A DNA stretch of 64,000 nt from Methylobacterium sp. AMS5 (lineage in GTDB: Bacteria > Pseudomonadota > Alphaproteobacteria > Rhizobiales > Beijerinckiaceae): the NCBI RefSeq assembly GCF_001542815.1, contig NZ_CP006992.1:1307501-1371500 (forward strand). Direction: 5' to 3'. Within the stretch, counting starts at the first letter, position 1; each line of letters begins with the position of its first letter. The notes beneath the pieces were generated by a model. The model saw nothing but the letters and a program-made list of their open reading frames with translations. It was not told the origin of the DNA and searched no databases. Shown one piece after another: positions 1-9,040 of this stretch. A program made the position numbers and the translations under genes.

Positions 1-166
1 TGCCCGATCCTCGGCTGTCGGCCGTTGACCAAGGATGACAGATGCTACGCTCGCACACGAGCTGGGGACTTGACCGTCAGATCCTTCTCAAAGTGGGTTA
101 AAGCACAAGCTCGGGAGAGGCTTGACCCGGCCTTGGTCCCGTGCCTTTTGGCCCTCCTGGCACCCA
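1..166. other. Intergenic lead-in to tRNA-Arg
   Basis: No coding region is recognisable here. It is the upstream flank of the tRNA gene and probably carries its promoter, but no convincing -35/-10 pair can be picked by eye. Confidence 0.4.
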
Positions 167-243
167 GACTCCGTAGCTCAGCTGGATAGAGCAGCCGCCT
201 TCTAAGCGGCAGGTCGTAGGTTCGAGCCCTACCGGGGTCGCCA
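167..243 (+). tRNA. tRNA-Arg (anticodon UCU)
   Basis: A complete 77-nt cloverleaf. The acceptor arms GACTCCG and CGGGGTC pair (one G-T pair). The anticodon stem GCCGC/GCGGC encloses loop CTTCTAA, giving anticodon TCT, which reads AGA. The T-arm carries TTCGAGC, and CCA is encoded at 241-243. The IS remnants that begin about 60 bp downstream fit the known use of tRNA-Arg genes as integration sites, but I saw no duplicated 3' end elsewhere in the window. Confidence 0.95.
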
Positions 244-336
244 CATCAACGCATTGCAGGAGCTAGCTTTCCCCCGCCCCTGTTTGATCCCGGGGTTTGA
301 TGGTGCGATCGTCACGCCTGTGTGGAGGGGCGCGCT

Positions 337-393
337 ATGGGCCAGGTTCTTCACGGCAGCGCCACGATGACTGAGGCGATCCGTCGAGCGATC
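337..393 (+). pseudogene. IS481-family transposase, N-terminal stub
   Basis: After a GGAGGGG ribosome-binding site, ATG at 337 opens a frame reading MGQVLHGSATMTEAIRRAI. This matches, from memory, the conserved N-terminus of IS481-family transposases that begin MGQVLHGSATTTEAVRRAI. The frame is cut after about 19 codons by the left inverted repeat of the IS3-family element at 394. The remaining HTH and DDE domains are absent from the window, so this is a dead fragment. Confidence 0.7.
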
Positions 394-455
394 TGGCCTG
401 CTGCCGGTTTCACGGACACCCGGTTTAGGTGTGCTGGTGAAGCCGGAGGTGCTCC

Positions 456-746
456 ATGCAGCGTCGCAAGTTCGGACGTGCGTTCAAGATCGAGGCGGTT
501 CGACTGGTTCGGGAACGTGGTGTCAGTGTCGCGCAGGCCGCGCGCGATCGCGATGTTCACGAGACGATGCTGCACCGGTGGGTGAAGCAGGCGGCGGCCG
601 ATCCCCAACACGCTTTTCCCGGTCAGGGTCAGATGAAGCCCGAGCAGATCGAGATCGATCGCCTGCGCAAGGAGGTCGCCCGTCTGAAGGCGGAGCGTGA
701 TATCCTAAAAAAGGCCGCCGCATACTTTGCGAGGGACGCGATATGA
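456..746 (+). CDS. IS3-family transposase OrfA
   Basis: A 96-residue protein with an N-terminal helix-turn-helix (about residues 5-50, RKFGRAFKIEAVRLV onward). A Leu/Arg/Lys-rich coiled segment (residues 60-90, EIDRLRKEVARLKAERDILK) is the leucine-zipper multimerisation region of IS3 OrfA proteins. It binds the IS ends and normally forms the N-terminal half of the OrfAB fusion transposase. The stop TGA overlaps the orfB start as ATGA at 743-746. A slippery A AAA AAG at 707-713 lies in the correct phase for -1 frameshifting. The gene is intact. Confidence 0.88.
   Translation: MQRRKFGRAFKIEAVRLVRERGVSVAQAARDRDVHETMLHRWVKQAAADPQHAFPGQGQMKPEQIEIDRLRKEVARLKAERDILKKAAAYFARDAI
707..713 (+). other. 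Programmed -1 frameshift heptamer (A AAA AAG)
   Basis: The heptamer is phased A|AAA|AAG in the orfA frame, the classic IS3-family slip site. A -1 slip puts ribosomes into the orfB frame to make the OrfAB transposase. The downstream stimulatory structure was not modelled. Confidence 0.75.
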
Positions 747-1603
747 AGTTCGCGTTCATCGCAAAGCATCGCGCTGTCTGGCCGGTTGCCTGGATGTGCG
801 CGGCGCTGGGTGTCTCGCGTTCCGGCTTCCACGCTTGGCTCACCCGGCATCCCAGCCAACGCACACGGGACGACGAAGCCATCCTGAGCAAGGCCCACGC
901 GAGCTTCGTGGCCAGCGACCGCACCTACGGCGCGAGGCGCGTCTGGCGCGACGTGCTCGCCGAGGGCATCGCGTGCGGGCTGCACCGCATCGAGCGGATC
1001 ATGCGCGAGAATGCCTTGCGAGCGCGACCGCGCCGACGAGGGCTGCCGAAGGACGAGGGAGAGCGGGCCGCCGCCTCGCCCAATCTTCTGGAGCGGCGGT
1101 TCGCGGCCGACACCCCGAACCGGAAGTGGATCGCCGACTTCACGTAGATCTGGACCGCCGAGGGCTGGCTCTACGTCGCCGCCGTCATCGACCTGTTCTC
1201 GCGCCGCGTCGTGGGCTGGTCGATGCAGACCAGCATGACGGCGCAACTCGTCACGGATGCGCTCGTCATGGCGATTTGGCGCAGAGGCAAGCCGGATACT
1301 CTGTTGCATCACTCGGATCAGGGATCGCAATACACGAGTGAAGCCTTCCAGCGCCTGATGGCCGAGCACGGCGTGGCCTGCTCGATGAGCCGGTCGGGCA
1401 ACGTCTGGGACAACGCGGCGATGGAGAGCTTCTTCTCGTCGCTGAAGACCGAGCGCACCGCCCGGCGGACCTACCGGACGCGGGATGAAGCTCGGGCCGA
1501 CGTGTTCGATGACATCGAGCGCTTCTACAACCCGGCACGGCGGCACTCGACCTTGGGCTACCTCAGCCCTGTCGAGTTCGAAAACCGAGCCCAATTAGAT
1601 TAG
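743..1603 (+). pseudogene. IS3-family transposase OrfB, interrupted by an amber codon
   Basis: The frame encodes the rve-type DDE integrase of IS3 elements. An N-terminal HTH_21-like region covers about residues 30-90. The first catalytic Asp is in WIADFT, the second in LLHHSDQGSQYTS, and the Glu in NAAMESFFSSLKTE. A TAG at 1145-1147 sits two residues after the first catalytic Asp, where family members usually have TYIWT, so a single TAC-to-TAG change would explain it. The frame then resumes without shift at 1148 and runs to TAG at 1603. Only an amber suppressor would restore the transposase. Confidence 0.88.
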
Positions 1604-1633
1604 GACGGTGTCCACCAAACCGGCAGCAGGCCA

Positions 1634-2119
1634 GACCTTGAGGCCGAAGTTGCGCAGCTGGCCGCGCAGGTCGCTCTCGATGTCGTAGGCCTTGCGCTGC
1701 AGGAGCTTACGCGAGGTCAGGAGGAGGCGGCGCTGCTGGCTGGCCGGCGTCTTGACGTGGACCGGCTTGAACAACCCGACCCGCATCATCTGCGCGATGC
1801 CCAGGGCGTCGTTGCGGTCGGTCTTGTTGATGCGCGCCGAGAGGGCGGCGTGCAGAGGGCGGCGTGCATGTGACGGGTCTCGACGCAGATCGCCGGCAGT
1901 CCGACCTCGACCAGGCCGGCGTAGAGCCACGGCGAGAGCGGTCCCGCCTCCAGGCCGACCCCGCGCGTAGGCATGGCCGAGATCGATCAGATGCCGGCCG
2001 ATCACCTCGGGGTGGCTCTCGACGGTGGCGCGGTGCACGACCTTGCCGTGGGGATCGACGATGCAGATCGCTGTCTCCTTCACGGAGACAGCGAGGCCGA
2101 CGTGGTGCTGCTGGTCCAT
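1634..2119 (-). pseudogene. IS110-family transposase, truncated and frameshifted
   Basis: Translation starts at ATG 2119 with MDQQHHVGLAVSVKETAI, the N-terminal RuvC-like DEDD domain of IS110 transposases. Three lesions are visible. The first catalytic Asp, normally GLDVS, reads GLAVS. The frame shifts near 1974. It shifts back through a 14-bp tandem duplication at 1840-1867. After that it reads RINKTDRNDALGIAQMMR, the conserved second block. Sequence homologous to IS110 ends at NFGLKV, where the IS3 end begins at 1633, so the C-terminal Ser domain is gone. It is clearly dead. Confidence 0.82.
1840..1867. repeat. 14-bp tandem duplication in the IS110 remnant
   Basis: AGAGGGCGGCGTGC occurs twice in tandem (1840-1853 and 1854-1867). 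The 14-bp gain breaks the transposase frame and looks like a replication-slippage event after the element died. Confidence 0.85.
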
Positions 2120-2194
2120 GGCAGGGCTCCGAGGTTGGTTCGGAGCACCATCATGCCGCTTCCACCGCGCGAGGCACTCCGAATACCCCATCTG

Positions 2195-2310
2195 AGCCCC
2201 GCGCGCCGACGAGTGTGTGTCGAGCACATCGTTCAGACGATGAAGGTGTCCGAGCGTCGCGCGTGCCGTGCGCTCGGCCAGACAGGCGCACCGTGGCGCT
2301 GGATGGCCCA
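2195..2310 (+). pseudogene. IS3-family OrfB scrap
   Basis: A short plus-strand stretch reads VCVEHIVQTMKVSERRACRA followed by LGQ. This resembles the N-terminus of IS3-family OrfB proteins of the IS2/IS407 type (VSERRACRVLGQHRST). No DDE domain follows and the autotransporter gene ends at 2344. It is an isolated remnant of an element different from the IS at 394-1633. Confidence 0.55.
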
Positions 2311-2343
2311 CGACCTGCCGCTTTGGGCAGGGGGGAGTGCCGA

Positions 2344-5300
2344 CTACATGCGATAGGAAAAGGTCAGGAATCCGCCGTGGCTGATGGCCCGATCCGATAA
2401 ACTGCCGTCGTACTGCATGCGCAGATCCAGGTTGTCACCGGCGAACACTTGCAGGCCGGCACCGACCCGCGCCGCGGCACGCGCCTGCGGGACGACGGTG
2501 GTGAAACCGTCCACCGTGGTCGGCGCGCCGATGAGACGCGTCGTCGTCCGCCACTGGGTGTCCGTGCGAACATCGACGCCAGCCGAGACGAAGCTGCGCA
2601 GGACGGTGTTCTCGGTGAGGCCCTTCCGCAGGCCGAACTCGATCGCCGGCGTGACCACCGCGGTAACCTGCTCGGACGCCTCGTGGCGCAGGCCGAACGC
2701 GCCGAGGCCCGCCTCCGTGTACGGCCCAAGACGTGAGTGGATCACATCAAGGTTGACGAAGGGGCGGATGTACAGGTCTTCGAGCGCCACCGTGTAGGCG
2801 GCCCGTATCCGGCCGCCCAGGGTGGTGGGCGCCGTCGAGCCAACGCCCGTGCCGCCGAAGCCCGGCAGGCTGTTGGTGCGCCGCAGATCGATGTTGCCGA
2901 TGGAGCCGAAGACTGCGCCGGTCAGCAGCCAAGGCCCCTCCTGCCGCTTGACGGTCAGCACGGCGTGACCGACGTCGGCGATGCCGTGCACACCGTCGCT
3001 GGCGCTCATTCGTCCGTTCTCGTAGGCAAGGGCGCCCCCGAGGAACCAGCCCGGCGCCACCTCGCCCTGGCCGCCGGCCTGCAGGATCGTGTTGTCGGCG
3101 TGGAGCCGGCCACGGTCCCCGTCGCCGTTGGCGACGGCCGTGTGCCCCCCGAGTCTGGCATAGGTGCAGGTCCCCTCGGTCAGGAACGCCGTGCTGGCCG
3201 CGAAGATTGGGCAGGACATCGCGGCGTTCACGGCGAAGGCGGCGTTCTGCGCCCGCCACGCACCGACGGACAGGCTCGACCGGGGGCCGAGTTGGCCGAG
3301 ATGCTGCCCGTATTCGCCGGGTGAGGCCGCGGCCCGGTCGAGGGCGGCGAAGAGCGTGCCGAACTGAGGTGTTCCGGCGGTGAACACGCGATCGAGATAG
3401 CCCGCCGCCGCCTGTCGTCCCGGTGTCAGCGCAAAGCGGGCGTCCGCAAGGCGTGAGCCCGTCGCGACGAGGTTGAGATGCTGGCCCGCCTGCGTGCTGG
3501 AGGGAACGACGGCGAAATCGAACAGCGCCGTGGAGGCGGCGGACAGGCTTCCCGTCGTCCGGCCCTGCACCGTGAGCACCGGAACCGGGCTGTTGGCGAC
3601 CACGCTTGCGAGGCTGGCCTCGACACTGCCCGCCAGCGTCGCGTCACCGGTCACGACGAATTGCCCCGCAGTCCGCGCGGCGAAGTCGGCCCGCGTCGTC
3701 AGCCGCCCCGAGGGCGTCTGGACGAAGCTGCCGGTGATCACGGCCTGGCCCGTATCGGCGGTGGAGGGCTTGAGCGTGCCGTCGTTCGTCAGCGTGTACG
3801 CGTTCGAGCCGAGCCGGGTCGAGCCGGCGATCGTGCCGTCATTGGTGACGTTCACGCCCGATCCGCCGGTATAGTTGATCGCGAGGTTCGACAGGGCCGA
3901 GACGCTGGAGCCCTGGCCGACCGTGATGCGGTTGCTCGCGTTCCCGCTCTCGATCCAGATGCCCGCGCCCTGGCCGCTGCCGCCCGTCACCTGGGCCGGC
4001 GCAACATAGCCGAGATTGACCGTCACCGTGTTCGCGCTGACGTTCTGGCCGTTCACGCTCTGCGCGAACACGCCCACCGCGTTCTCGCCGGTCGCCGAGA
4101 TGGTGCCCTGCAGGACGAGGGACGCGAGGCCGGCCAGACCGTCGCTGCCGCTCGGGTTGCCCATGGAGGCGGCGTAGAACTGCGAGCCGATCGTGCCGAG
4201 ACCGCCGCCGCGCCCCACGCTCTGCGCGATGATGCCGAAGGCGCCGGGGCCGGTGGTGGTGATGTCGGCCAGCGACGTGACGAAGACGCTGCCGCCGTCG
4301 CCGCGGCTCGTGCCGAACGTCTTGGGATCGACGAGCGAAGGCGTGATACCGGCCTGATAGCCGGCCGCGATGCCACCGCCGCCGCCCACCGATTGCGCGA
4401 CGAGGCCGTGCGCCCCCAGCCCGGTCGTAGCGATGGTGGCGTTGGAGGGCAGGTTGACCGTGATGCTGCCGCCGTCACCGCTCGACCCCTGGCCGCCGAG
4501 CCCGCTCAAGCTCGGCGGCACGCCCGAGCCGGTCGCGAGGCCGCCGCCGCCGCCCACCGATTGCGCGATCAGGCCGTAGGCGCCCATGCCGGCGGTGCGG
4601 ATGTTCAGGATCGGGTTGTTGACCAGCACATTGCCGCCGTTGCCGGAGCTTCCCGAGGCGCCGCCGAGTCGCAGGTCGATCGTGCGCGCGGTGCGCCCGG
4701 CGGTGGACGCGCCGCCGGCCAGCCCGGTCGAACCGGCCCCGGTCAGCCCGCCGCCGGCACCGATCGACTGCAGCACGATGCCGTGCCCGGATTCTCCGTA
4801 GGTCGTGACCGTGATCGGGTTGCCGCTCGACGAGGGGGGCAGCGTGACCGATCCGCCGCCCCCGCTCGCCCCGCGGGCGCCGATGGTCAGCGCCGCGTTG
4901 CCGGAGAGGCCGCCGCCGGAGGACGCTGCGCTGCCGGACGGTCCGGTGCCGTCCACGGCGGTGCCGCCGCCGCCGCCGATCGACTGGGCCAGGATGCCGA
5001 TCGACTGAAGGCCGCTGCCGAGGCTGCCCTGGCCGGCCAGGCCCGTGGTCACCGCCGCGCCGCCGATGAGCTTGATCGTGACGTCTCCGCCCGATCCCGA
5101 GGCGCCGCCGGCACCGCCCAGCGTCAGGGCGGTGTTCACCGTCAGCGCGCCGTCGGCGTAGGTCAGGCCGCTCGGCCCGTCGGCGACGAAGGCCGTGCCG
5201 CCCCGGCCGCCGCCGCCGCCGATCGACTGCGCCACGAGTCCCGGTGCGTAGTCGCCCGAGGTCGTGATCCGGCCGCTGTGCTGCAGGACCACGGAGCCGC

Positions 5301-8300
5301 CGTTGCCGGCCGAGCCGCCCGTCCCGCCGACGGTGAGGTTGAGCTTGGCGTCGAGGGCGATATCCGAGTCCGACGACGCCTCGGCGGCCATCGTGCGGCT
5401 CCCGCCGCCGGGCGCAGGAGACCGGCTCAGGGGGCCTGCCGGGGCGCCATCGCCGGCGTCGGTGCCGGCCGAGCCGCCGATGCCGCCACCGCCGCCGACC
5501 GACTGCGCGAGCACGCCGGGCGCGTCGTTGCCGACCGTGGTGACCGAGCCGTCGCTGGTCACGGAGACCGCCCCGCCGGATCCGCCCGTGCCGCCGGTAC
5601 GGCCGAGGCTGATCGTGCTGGCGACGGTCCCCTCCACCGAACTCCCCTCGGGAAGGTCGATCGGGCCGATTCCCAGCGTGCCGCCGGTGGCATTGCCGCC
5701 GCCGCCGCCGATCGATTGGGCGAGGGCACCGATCGCCCCGGAGCCGGACGTTCGGATCGTGGCGCCGGAGCCGATGTCGAGCCCGGCCTGGCCGCCGTCA
5801 TTGCCCGAGCCACCCGAGGCACCGAGGCTCATGGTCAGGTCGAAGGTGGTCGCGTTGCCGATGGCGTTGAAGCGCGACGCTCCGAGACCGGCATTGCCGC
5901 CGCCGCCACCGACCGACTGCGCGACGAGACCGAACGCGTAGTCGCCGGTGGTGAGGATGGAGACCGGACCGCTGCCACCTGCGTTCACGTTCGCCGTGTT
6001 GCCCGAGCCACCGTTCGCGGCCGAGCCGCCCATGGCCAGCGCCAGCTTGACGCTCGTCGAGCCGGCGTCCTGGGGGCCGTACTGCGAGACCGACCCGATC
6101 GTGCCGGCCATGGCCGAGGAATCGCCGCCCTGGCCGCCGCCGCCGCCGATCGATTGCGCCACCGCGCCGTGGGAGCCGGTGCCGGCGGTGCGGACCGTCG
6201 CGCCGCCGCTCGTCCCGGCGGCACCGTTCCCGAGATTGACCACCGCGACGCCGCCATTGCCGCCGCCGCCGCCCGTCCCGCCATTGGCGTAGGCCGCCGC
6301 GATCGCCAGCGTCGGCGAGTCCGGCAGCGACGGGCGGCTGATCGCGACGGCGAGCGCGTTGGCGCCGCCGCCGGCACCGCCGCCGCCGCCGATCGACTGC
6401 GCGAGCACGCCGATCGCATCGACCGGGGGCGCCACACCGGAACCGCTCCCGGTCGTGACCGTGGCGCTCCCGAGGCTGACGGTGACCGCGCCGCCGCTGC
6501 CGCCGTTGCCGCCGGAACCGCCGATCGCCGCCGCGAAGCTGAAGCCGCCGGTCGCCGTGACGGCGGACGCGTTGCCGCCCGAGCCGCCACCGCCGCCGAT
6601 CGACTGGGCCAGGATGCCGTCCGCCCCCGAGCCGGCGGCGGTGATGGTCGCGCCCTGCGCCGTGGCCGAGACCGTGCCGCCGTTGCCGCCGCCGCCGCCG
6701 CTACCGCCCAGGGTGTAGGTGGCGACGACGCCGGCGGCGGGGGCGTTCCCGCCGTTGCCGCCGCCGCCGCCGATCGACTGCGCGATCGCGCCGTGGCTGA
6801 GCCCGCCGGCGGTCGAGATCGAGCCGCCAAGCGTCGTGGTGACCGCGCCGCCGTTTCCGCCGGCCCCTCCCGAACCGCCCTTCGAGGAGAAGACCGCACT
6901 CCCGTCGCCACCGTCGCCGCCGCCGCCGCCGATCGACTGCGCGAGCAGGCCCGCCGCGGCGCTCCCGCTCGTCACGAGGCGGCCGGTATGCCCGACGCTG
7001 ATCGCGCCGCCCGTCGCACCCGCGATGCCCGCCCCGCCCGCGGCGCTGAAGATATCCCCGGAGGTGCCGCCGCCGGCGCCGCCGCCGCCGCCGATCGACT
7101 GCGCCAAGAGGCCCTGCGCGAAACTCCCCGCGGTCGTGATCGTCCCCGCGTTGTTCACGGTCATGAGGGCGATGGATCCGGGCGACCCGCCCGCGCCCGG
7201 GCTGCCGACGAGCGCGTTGGCGTTGGCGCCCGGTCCGCCGTCGCCGGAGACGCTCTGGACCAGGATGCCGCGGGCATTGGCGCCGGTCGTGGTGATCGCG
7301 CCCGCGTTGGTGAGGCTGATGCCGGAGGCCCCTCCGCCGTTGCCGCCGGCGCCCGCCGTCGAGAGCGGCCCGTTCGCATTCCGGGCCTCGCCGCCCTGGC
7401 CCCCGGCCGACTGAACGACGACGCCGTGCGCGCTGTCGCCCGTCGTGCTGACGACGGTGGGGGCGGCGAGCACGGCCTGCACGCTGCCGCCGTCGCCGCC
7501 GTTGCCGCCGTTGCCGCTGGTGATGTCGGAGTTGCTGCCGGCGGTGCCGCCGATACCGCCCACACCCCCGAGGGACCGCAGCGCCAGCCCCGGCGAACCG
7601 TTGCCCGTCGTCCGGATGGTGAGGGCGCCGTTCAGGGTGACGTCGATGGCGCCACCGGCGCCACCGGCACCGCCCGAACCGGAACTGCCGCCTCCCCCGG
7701 ATTGGGCGCTGCCGCCGTTGCCGCCGTCGCCGCCCTGCGAGACCAGCAGCATCCCCGGGGACGAAGCCCCCGACGTCGTCAGCGACTGGGTGCCGGCGCT
7801 GCGCACGCTGATCGTGCCAGGGCTCGCGCCCCCGCCGCCGCTCCCGGCGAGGGAGTTGAACTGCAGGCCACCGCCGGTGTCGGCCCCGGTGCCGCCGACG
7901 CCGCCCTGGGCCAGCAGCGACACGGCGGCGGCGTTGACCCCCGTGGTCGCGATCGTATTGCCGCGGCTTCCCTGCGCGAGCGAGAGCGAGATGCCGTCCG
8001 CCGCCCCGCCCGGACCGCCCGGGCTGTTCTGCTGGCGGTCCTCCAGGCCGCCATTGCCACCGGGGCCGCCGGTCTGGATCGCGACGAGACCGGCGAGGTT
8101 GGGGCCGCTCGTCGTCAGGCTGCTGTCGGTGAGGGTGATCGCCTGCGCCTGCGCCGTCCCGCCCCCTCCGCCGCGTCCGTCGTTGTTGCCCTCGCCACCC
8201 GTGCCGCCGACCTGCTGGATGCGGATGGCGGCGCCCGTGCTGGTGCTGGTGGTCTGGACGGACAGGCTCGCGCCGCTGATCGAGGCCGACACCGCGCCGG

Positions 8301-8835
8301 CGGCACCGCCGCTGGCGCCGTTGATGCCCTCCTTCTCGGAGGCGTCGCCCTTGCCGCCCAGGGACTGGATCCAGACGCCGTAGGCACCGTAGGTGAAGCT
8401 CGCGATCTGGCTGTTGAAGCTGACCGCGCCGCCGAGGCTCACGGTGATCGGACCGGCCTGACCACCGGTATCGGGGGTTTCACCTTTCGATTTGTCCGTC
8501 CCCAGCGCGTAGAGGTTGAGGATGCGAAAGTCGGTCGGACCCGTGTCGGAAGAGGGAGCGGTGATCGACACCGAGCCCTGGTTCGTGAAGGTGAAGCCGC
8601 AGCTATCGGGGTCGCCGCCCGCGGAACCGACATTGATCGCGTCGTGCGTCGAGGGTGTCGTCGCGTAGGACACGCTGCCCGCGTTCAGGACGCTGTACGC
8701 ATCGGGCTGGGAATAGAATGACGGCAGCGCCCCCGGCGGCACCGCTCTCGAAGTCGTCGTATTGGAATTGCAGCTCAGCGCATGGGCCGGGTAGACGAAG
8801 GCGAGGGAGAGCGTCAGGCCGCAGGCAATGCGCAT
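2344..8835 (-). CDS. Giant glycine-rich autotransporter (type Va secretion)
   Basis: A 2163-residue protein predicted to export its own passenger through an outer-membrane barrel. Residues 1-20 form a Sec signal peptide (hydrophobic core, cleavage near AHA-LS). The passenger to about residue 1600 is built from some 24 Gly-rich turns. At least 15 carry the motif AQS(I/V)GGGGG spaced about 60-100 residues, suggesting a long beta-helix. A low-Gly linker follows. The last ~270 residues form the autotransporter barrel, ending FLTFSYRM, with Met where a terminal Phe or Trp is usual. Such proteins generally act in adhesion or aggregation; the ligand cannot be read from the sequence. The start is the ATG directly before the signal peptide. 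The gene ends against IS debris. A candidate LytTR-type site lies about 80-125 bp upstream. Confidence 0.9.
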   Translation of the reverse strand: MRIACGLTLSLAFVYPAHALSCNSNTTTSRAVPPGALPSFYSQPDAYSVLNAGSVSYATTPSTHDAINVGSAGGDPDSCGFTFTNQGSVSITAPSSDTGPTDFRILNLYALGTDKSKGETPDTGGQAGPITVSLGGAVSFNSQIASFTYGAYGVWIQSLGGKGDASEKEGINGASGGAAGAVSASISGASLSVQTTSTSTGAAIRIQQVGGTGGEGNNDGRGGGGGTAQAQAITLTDSSLTTSGPNLAGLVAIQTGGPGGNGGLEDRQQNSPGGPGGAADGISLSLAQGSRGNTIATTGVNAAAVSLLAQGGVGGTGADTGGGLQFNSLAGSGGGGASPGTISVRSAGTQSLTTSGASSPGMLLVSQGGDGGNGGSAQSGGGGSSGSGGAGGAGGAIDVTLNGALTIRTTGNGSPGLALRSLGGVGGIGGTAGSNSDITSGNGGNGGDGGSVQAVLAAPTVVSTTGDSAHGVVVQSAGGQGGEARNANGPLSTAGAGGNGGGASGISLTNAGAITTTGANARGILVQSVSGDGGPGANANALVGSPGAGGSPGSIALMTVNNAGTITTAGSFAQGLLAQSIGGGGGAGGGTSGDIFSAAGGAGIAGATGGAISVGHTGRLVTSGSAAAGLLAQSIGGGGGDGGDGSAVFSSKGGSGGAGGNGGAVTTTLGGSISTAGGLSHGAIAQSIGGGGGNGGNAPAAGVVATYTLGGSGGGGGNGGTVSATAQGATITAAGSGADGILAQSIGGGGGSGGNASAVTATGGFSFAAAIGGSGGNGGSGGAVTVSLGSATVTTGSGSGVAPPVDAIGVLAQSIGGGGGAGGGANALAVAISRPSLPDSPTLAIAAAYANGGTGGGGGNGGVAVVNLGNGAAGTSGGATVRTAGTGSHGAVAQSIGGGGGQGGDSSAMAGTIGSVSQYGPQDAGSTSVKLALAMGGSAANGGSGNTANVNAGGSGPVSILTTGDYAFGLVAQSVGGGGGNAGLGASRFNAIGNATTFDLTMSLGASGGSGNDGGQAGLDIGSGATIRTSGSGAIGALAQSIGGGGGNATGGTLGIGPIDLPEGSSVEGTVASTISLGRTGGTGGSGGAVSVTSDGSVTTVGNDAPGVLAQSVGGGGGIGGSAGTDAGDGAPAGPLSRSPAPGGGSRTMAAEASSDSDIALDAKLNLTVGGTGGSAGNGGSVVLQHSGRITTSGDYAPGLVAQSIGGGGGRGGTAFVADGPSGLTYADGALTVNTALTLGGAGGASGSGGDVTIKLIGGAAVTTGLAGQGSLGSGLQSIGILAQSIGGGGGTAVDGTGPSGSAASSGGGLSGNAALTIGARGASGGGGSVTLPPSSSGNPITVTTYGESGHGIVLQSIGAGGGLTGAGSTGLAGGASTAGRTARTIDLRLGGASGSSGNGGNVLVNNPILNIRTAGMGAYGLIAQSVGGGGGLATGSGVPPSLSGLGGQGSSGDGGSITVNLPSNATIATTGLGAHGLVAQSVGGGGGIAAGYQAGITPSLVDPKTFGTSRGDGGSVFVTSLADITTTGPGAFGIIAQSVGRGGGLGTIGSQFYAASMGNPSGSDGLAGLASLVLQGTISATGENAVGVFAQSVNGQNVSANTVTVNLGYVAPAQVTGGSGQGAGIWIESGNASNRITVGQGSSVSALSNLAINYTGGSGVNVTNDGTIAGSTRLGSNAYTLTNDGTLKPSTADTGQAVITGSFVQTPSGRLTTRADFAARTAGQFVVTGDATLAGSVEASLASVVANSPVPVLTVQGRTTGSLSAASTALFDFAVVPSSTQAGQHLNLVATGSRLADARFALTPGRQAAAGYLDRVFTAGTPQFGTLFAALDRAAASPGEYGQHLGQLGPRSSLSVGAWRAQNAAFAVNAAMSCPIFAASTAFLTEGTCTYARLGGHTAVANGDGDRGRLHADNTILQAGGQGEVAPGWFLGGALAYENGRMSASDGVHGIADVGHAVLTVKRQEGPWLLTGAVFGSIGNIDLRRTNSLPGFGGTGVGSTAPTTLGGRIRAAYTVALEDLYIRPFVNLDVIHSRLGPYTEAGLGAFGLRHEASEQVTAVVTPAIEFGLRKGLTENTVLRSFVSAGVDVRTDTQWRTTTRLIGAPTTVDGFTTVVPQARAAARVGAGLQVFAGDNLDLRMQYDGSLSDRAISHGGFLTFSYRM

Positions 8836-8913
8836 CGTCGTCTTTCAATGCTCGGCGGTGAAACCGAATCGAAGTCAGTACTGCCAAGCTTTTGTCCGGC
8901 CGGCCCTGACACA

Positions 8914-8959
8914 GGCCAGAGCTTTGCGACGAACCGGGCGGAAACCGCGACGAACGGGG
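8914..8959. promoter_or_regulatory. Candidate LytTR-type binding site A (autotransporter side)
   Basis: Direct repeats CGACGAA at 8927-8933 and 8948-8954 are exactly 21 bp apart, two helical turns. They sit within a 46-bp block that matches 13751-13796 at about 36 of 46 positions. LytTR regulators are known to bind paired direct repeats spaced about two turns apart. The site lies 79-124 bp upstream of the autotransporter start, a plausible activator position. Binding by the regulator at 14951-15703 is inferred. Confidence 0.55.
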
Positions 8960-9040
8960 CAGGCCGCACGGCCGGTCGGCTTGTTGTGGTGTCAGGACGA
9001 GCCGTCCTCAGCGCGCCGACGGCTTTACGGCGCGGCGCGG

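Larger units (their letters stand above)
394..1633 (+). mobile_element. IS3-family insertion sequence, 1240 bp, probably immobile
   Basis: Imperfect terminal inverted repeats begin TGGCCTGCTGCCGGTTT at 394 and, on the other strand, at 1633. They continue into similar GGACACC blocks. The element holds orfA and orfB in the usual overlapping frames with a slippery heptamer, and its 1.24-kb length is normal for the family. The flanks are fragments of two different elements (IS481 left, IS110 right) and show no target duplication. So this copy was probably left by deletion or recombination rather than a clean insertion. The orfB nonsense codon should abolish transposition. Confidence 0.85.

Noticed and set aside
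167..243. tRNA-Arg as an att site with a duplicated 3' end
   Set aside because: I looked for a second copy of the tRNA 3' end and noticed none in the window, and no integrase gene is present.
4370..7414. Regular repeats that could suggest a CRISPR or tandem DNA array
   Set aside because: The period is variable and follows codons for AQSIGGGGG within a protein; repeats are not identical DNA units with spacers.
3478..8721. A 1747-residue open frame on the plus strand opposite the autotransporter
   Set aside because: It is rich in Arg/Ala/Gly with no domain, and is the complement of Gly-rich GGC/GGT codons. The minus-strand gene has signal peptide, repeats and barrel.
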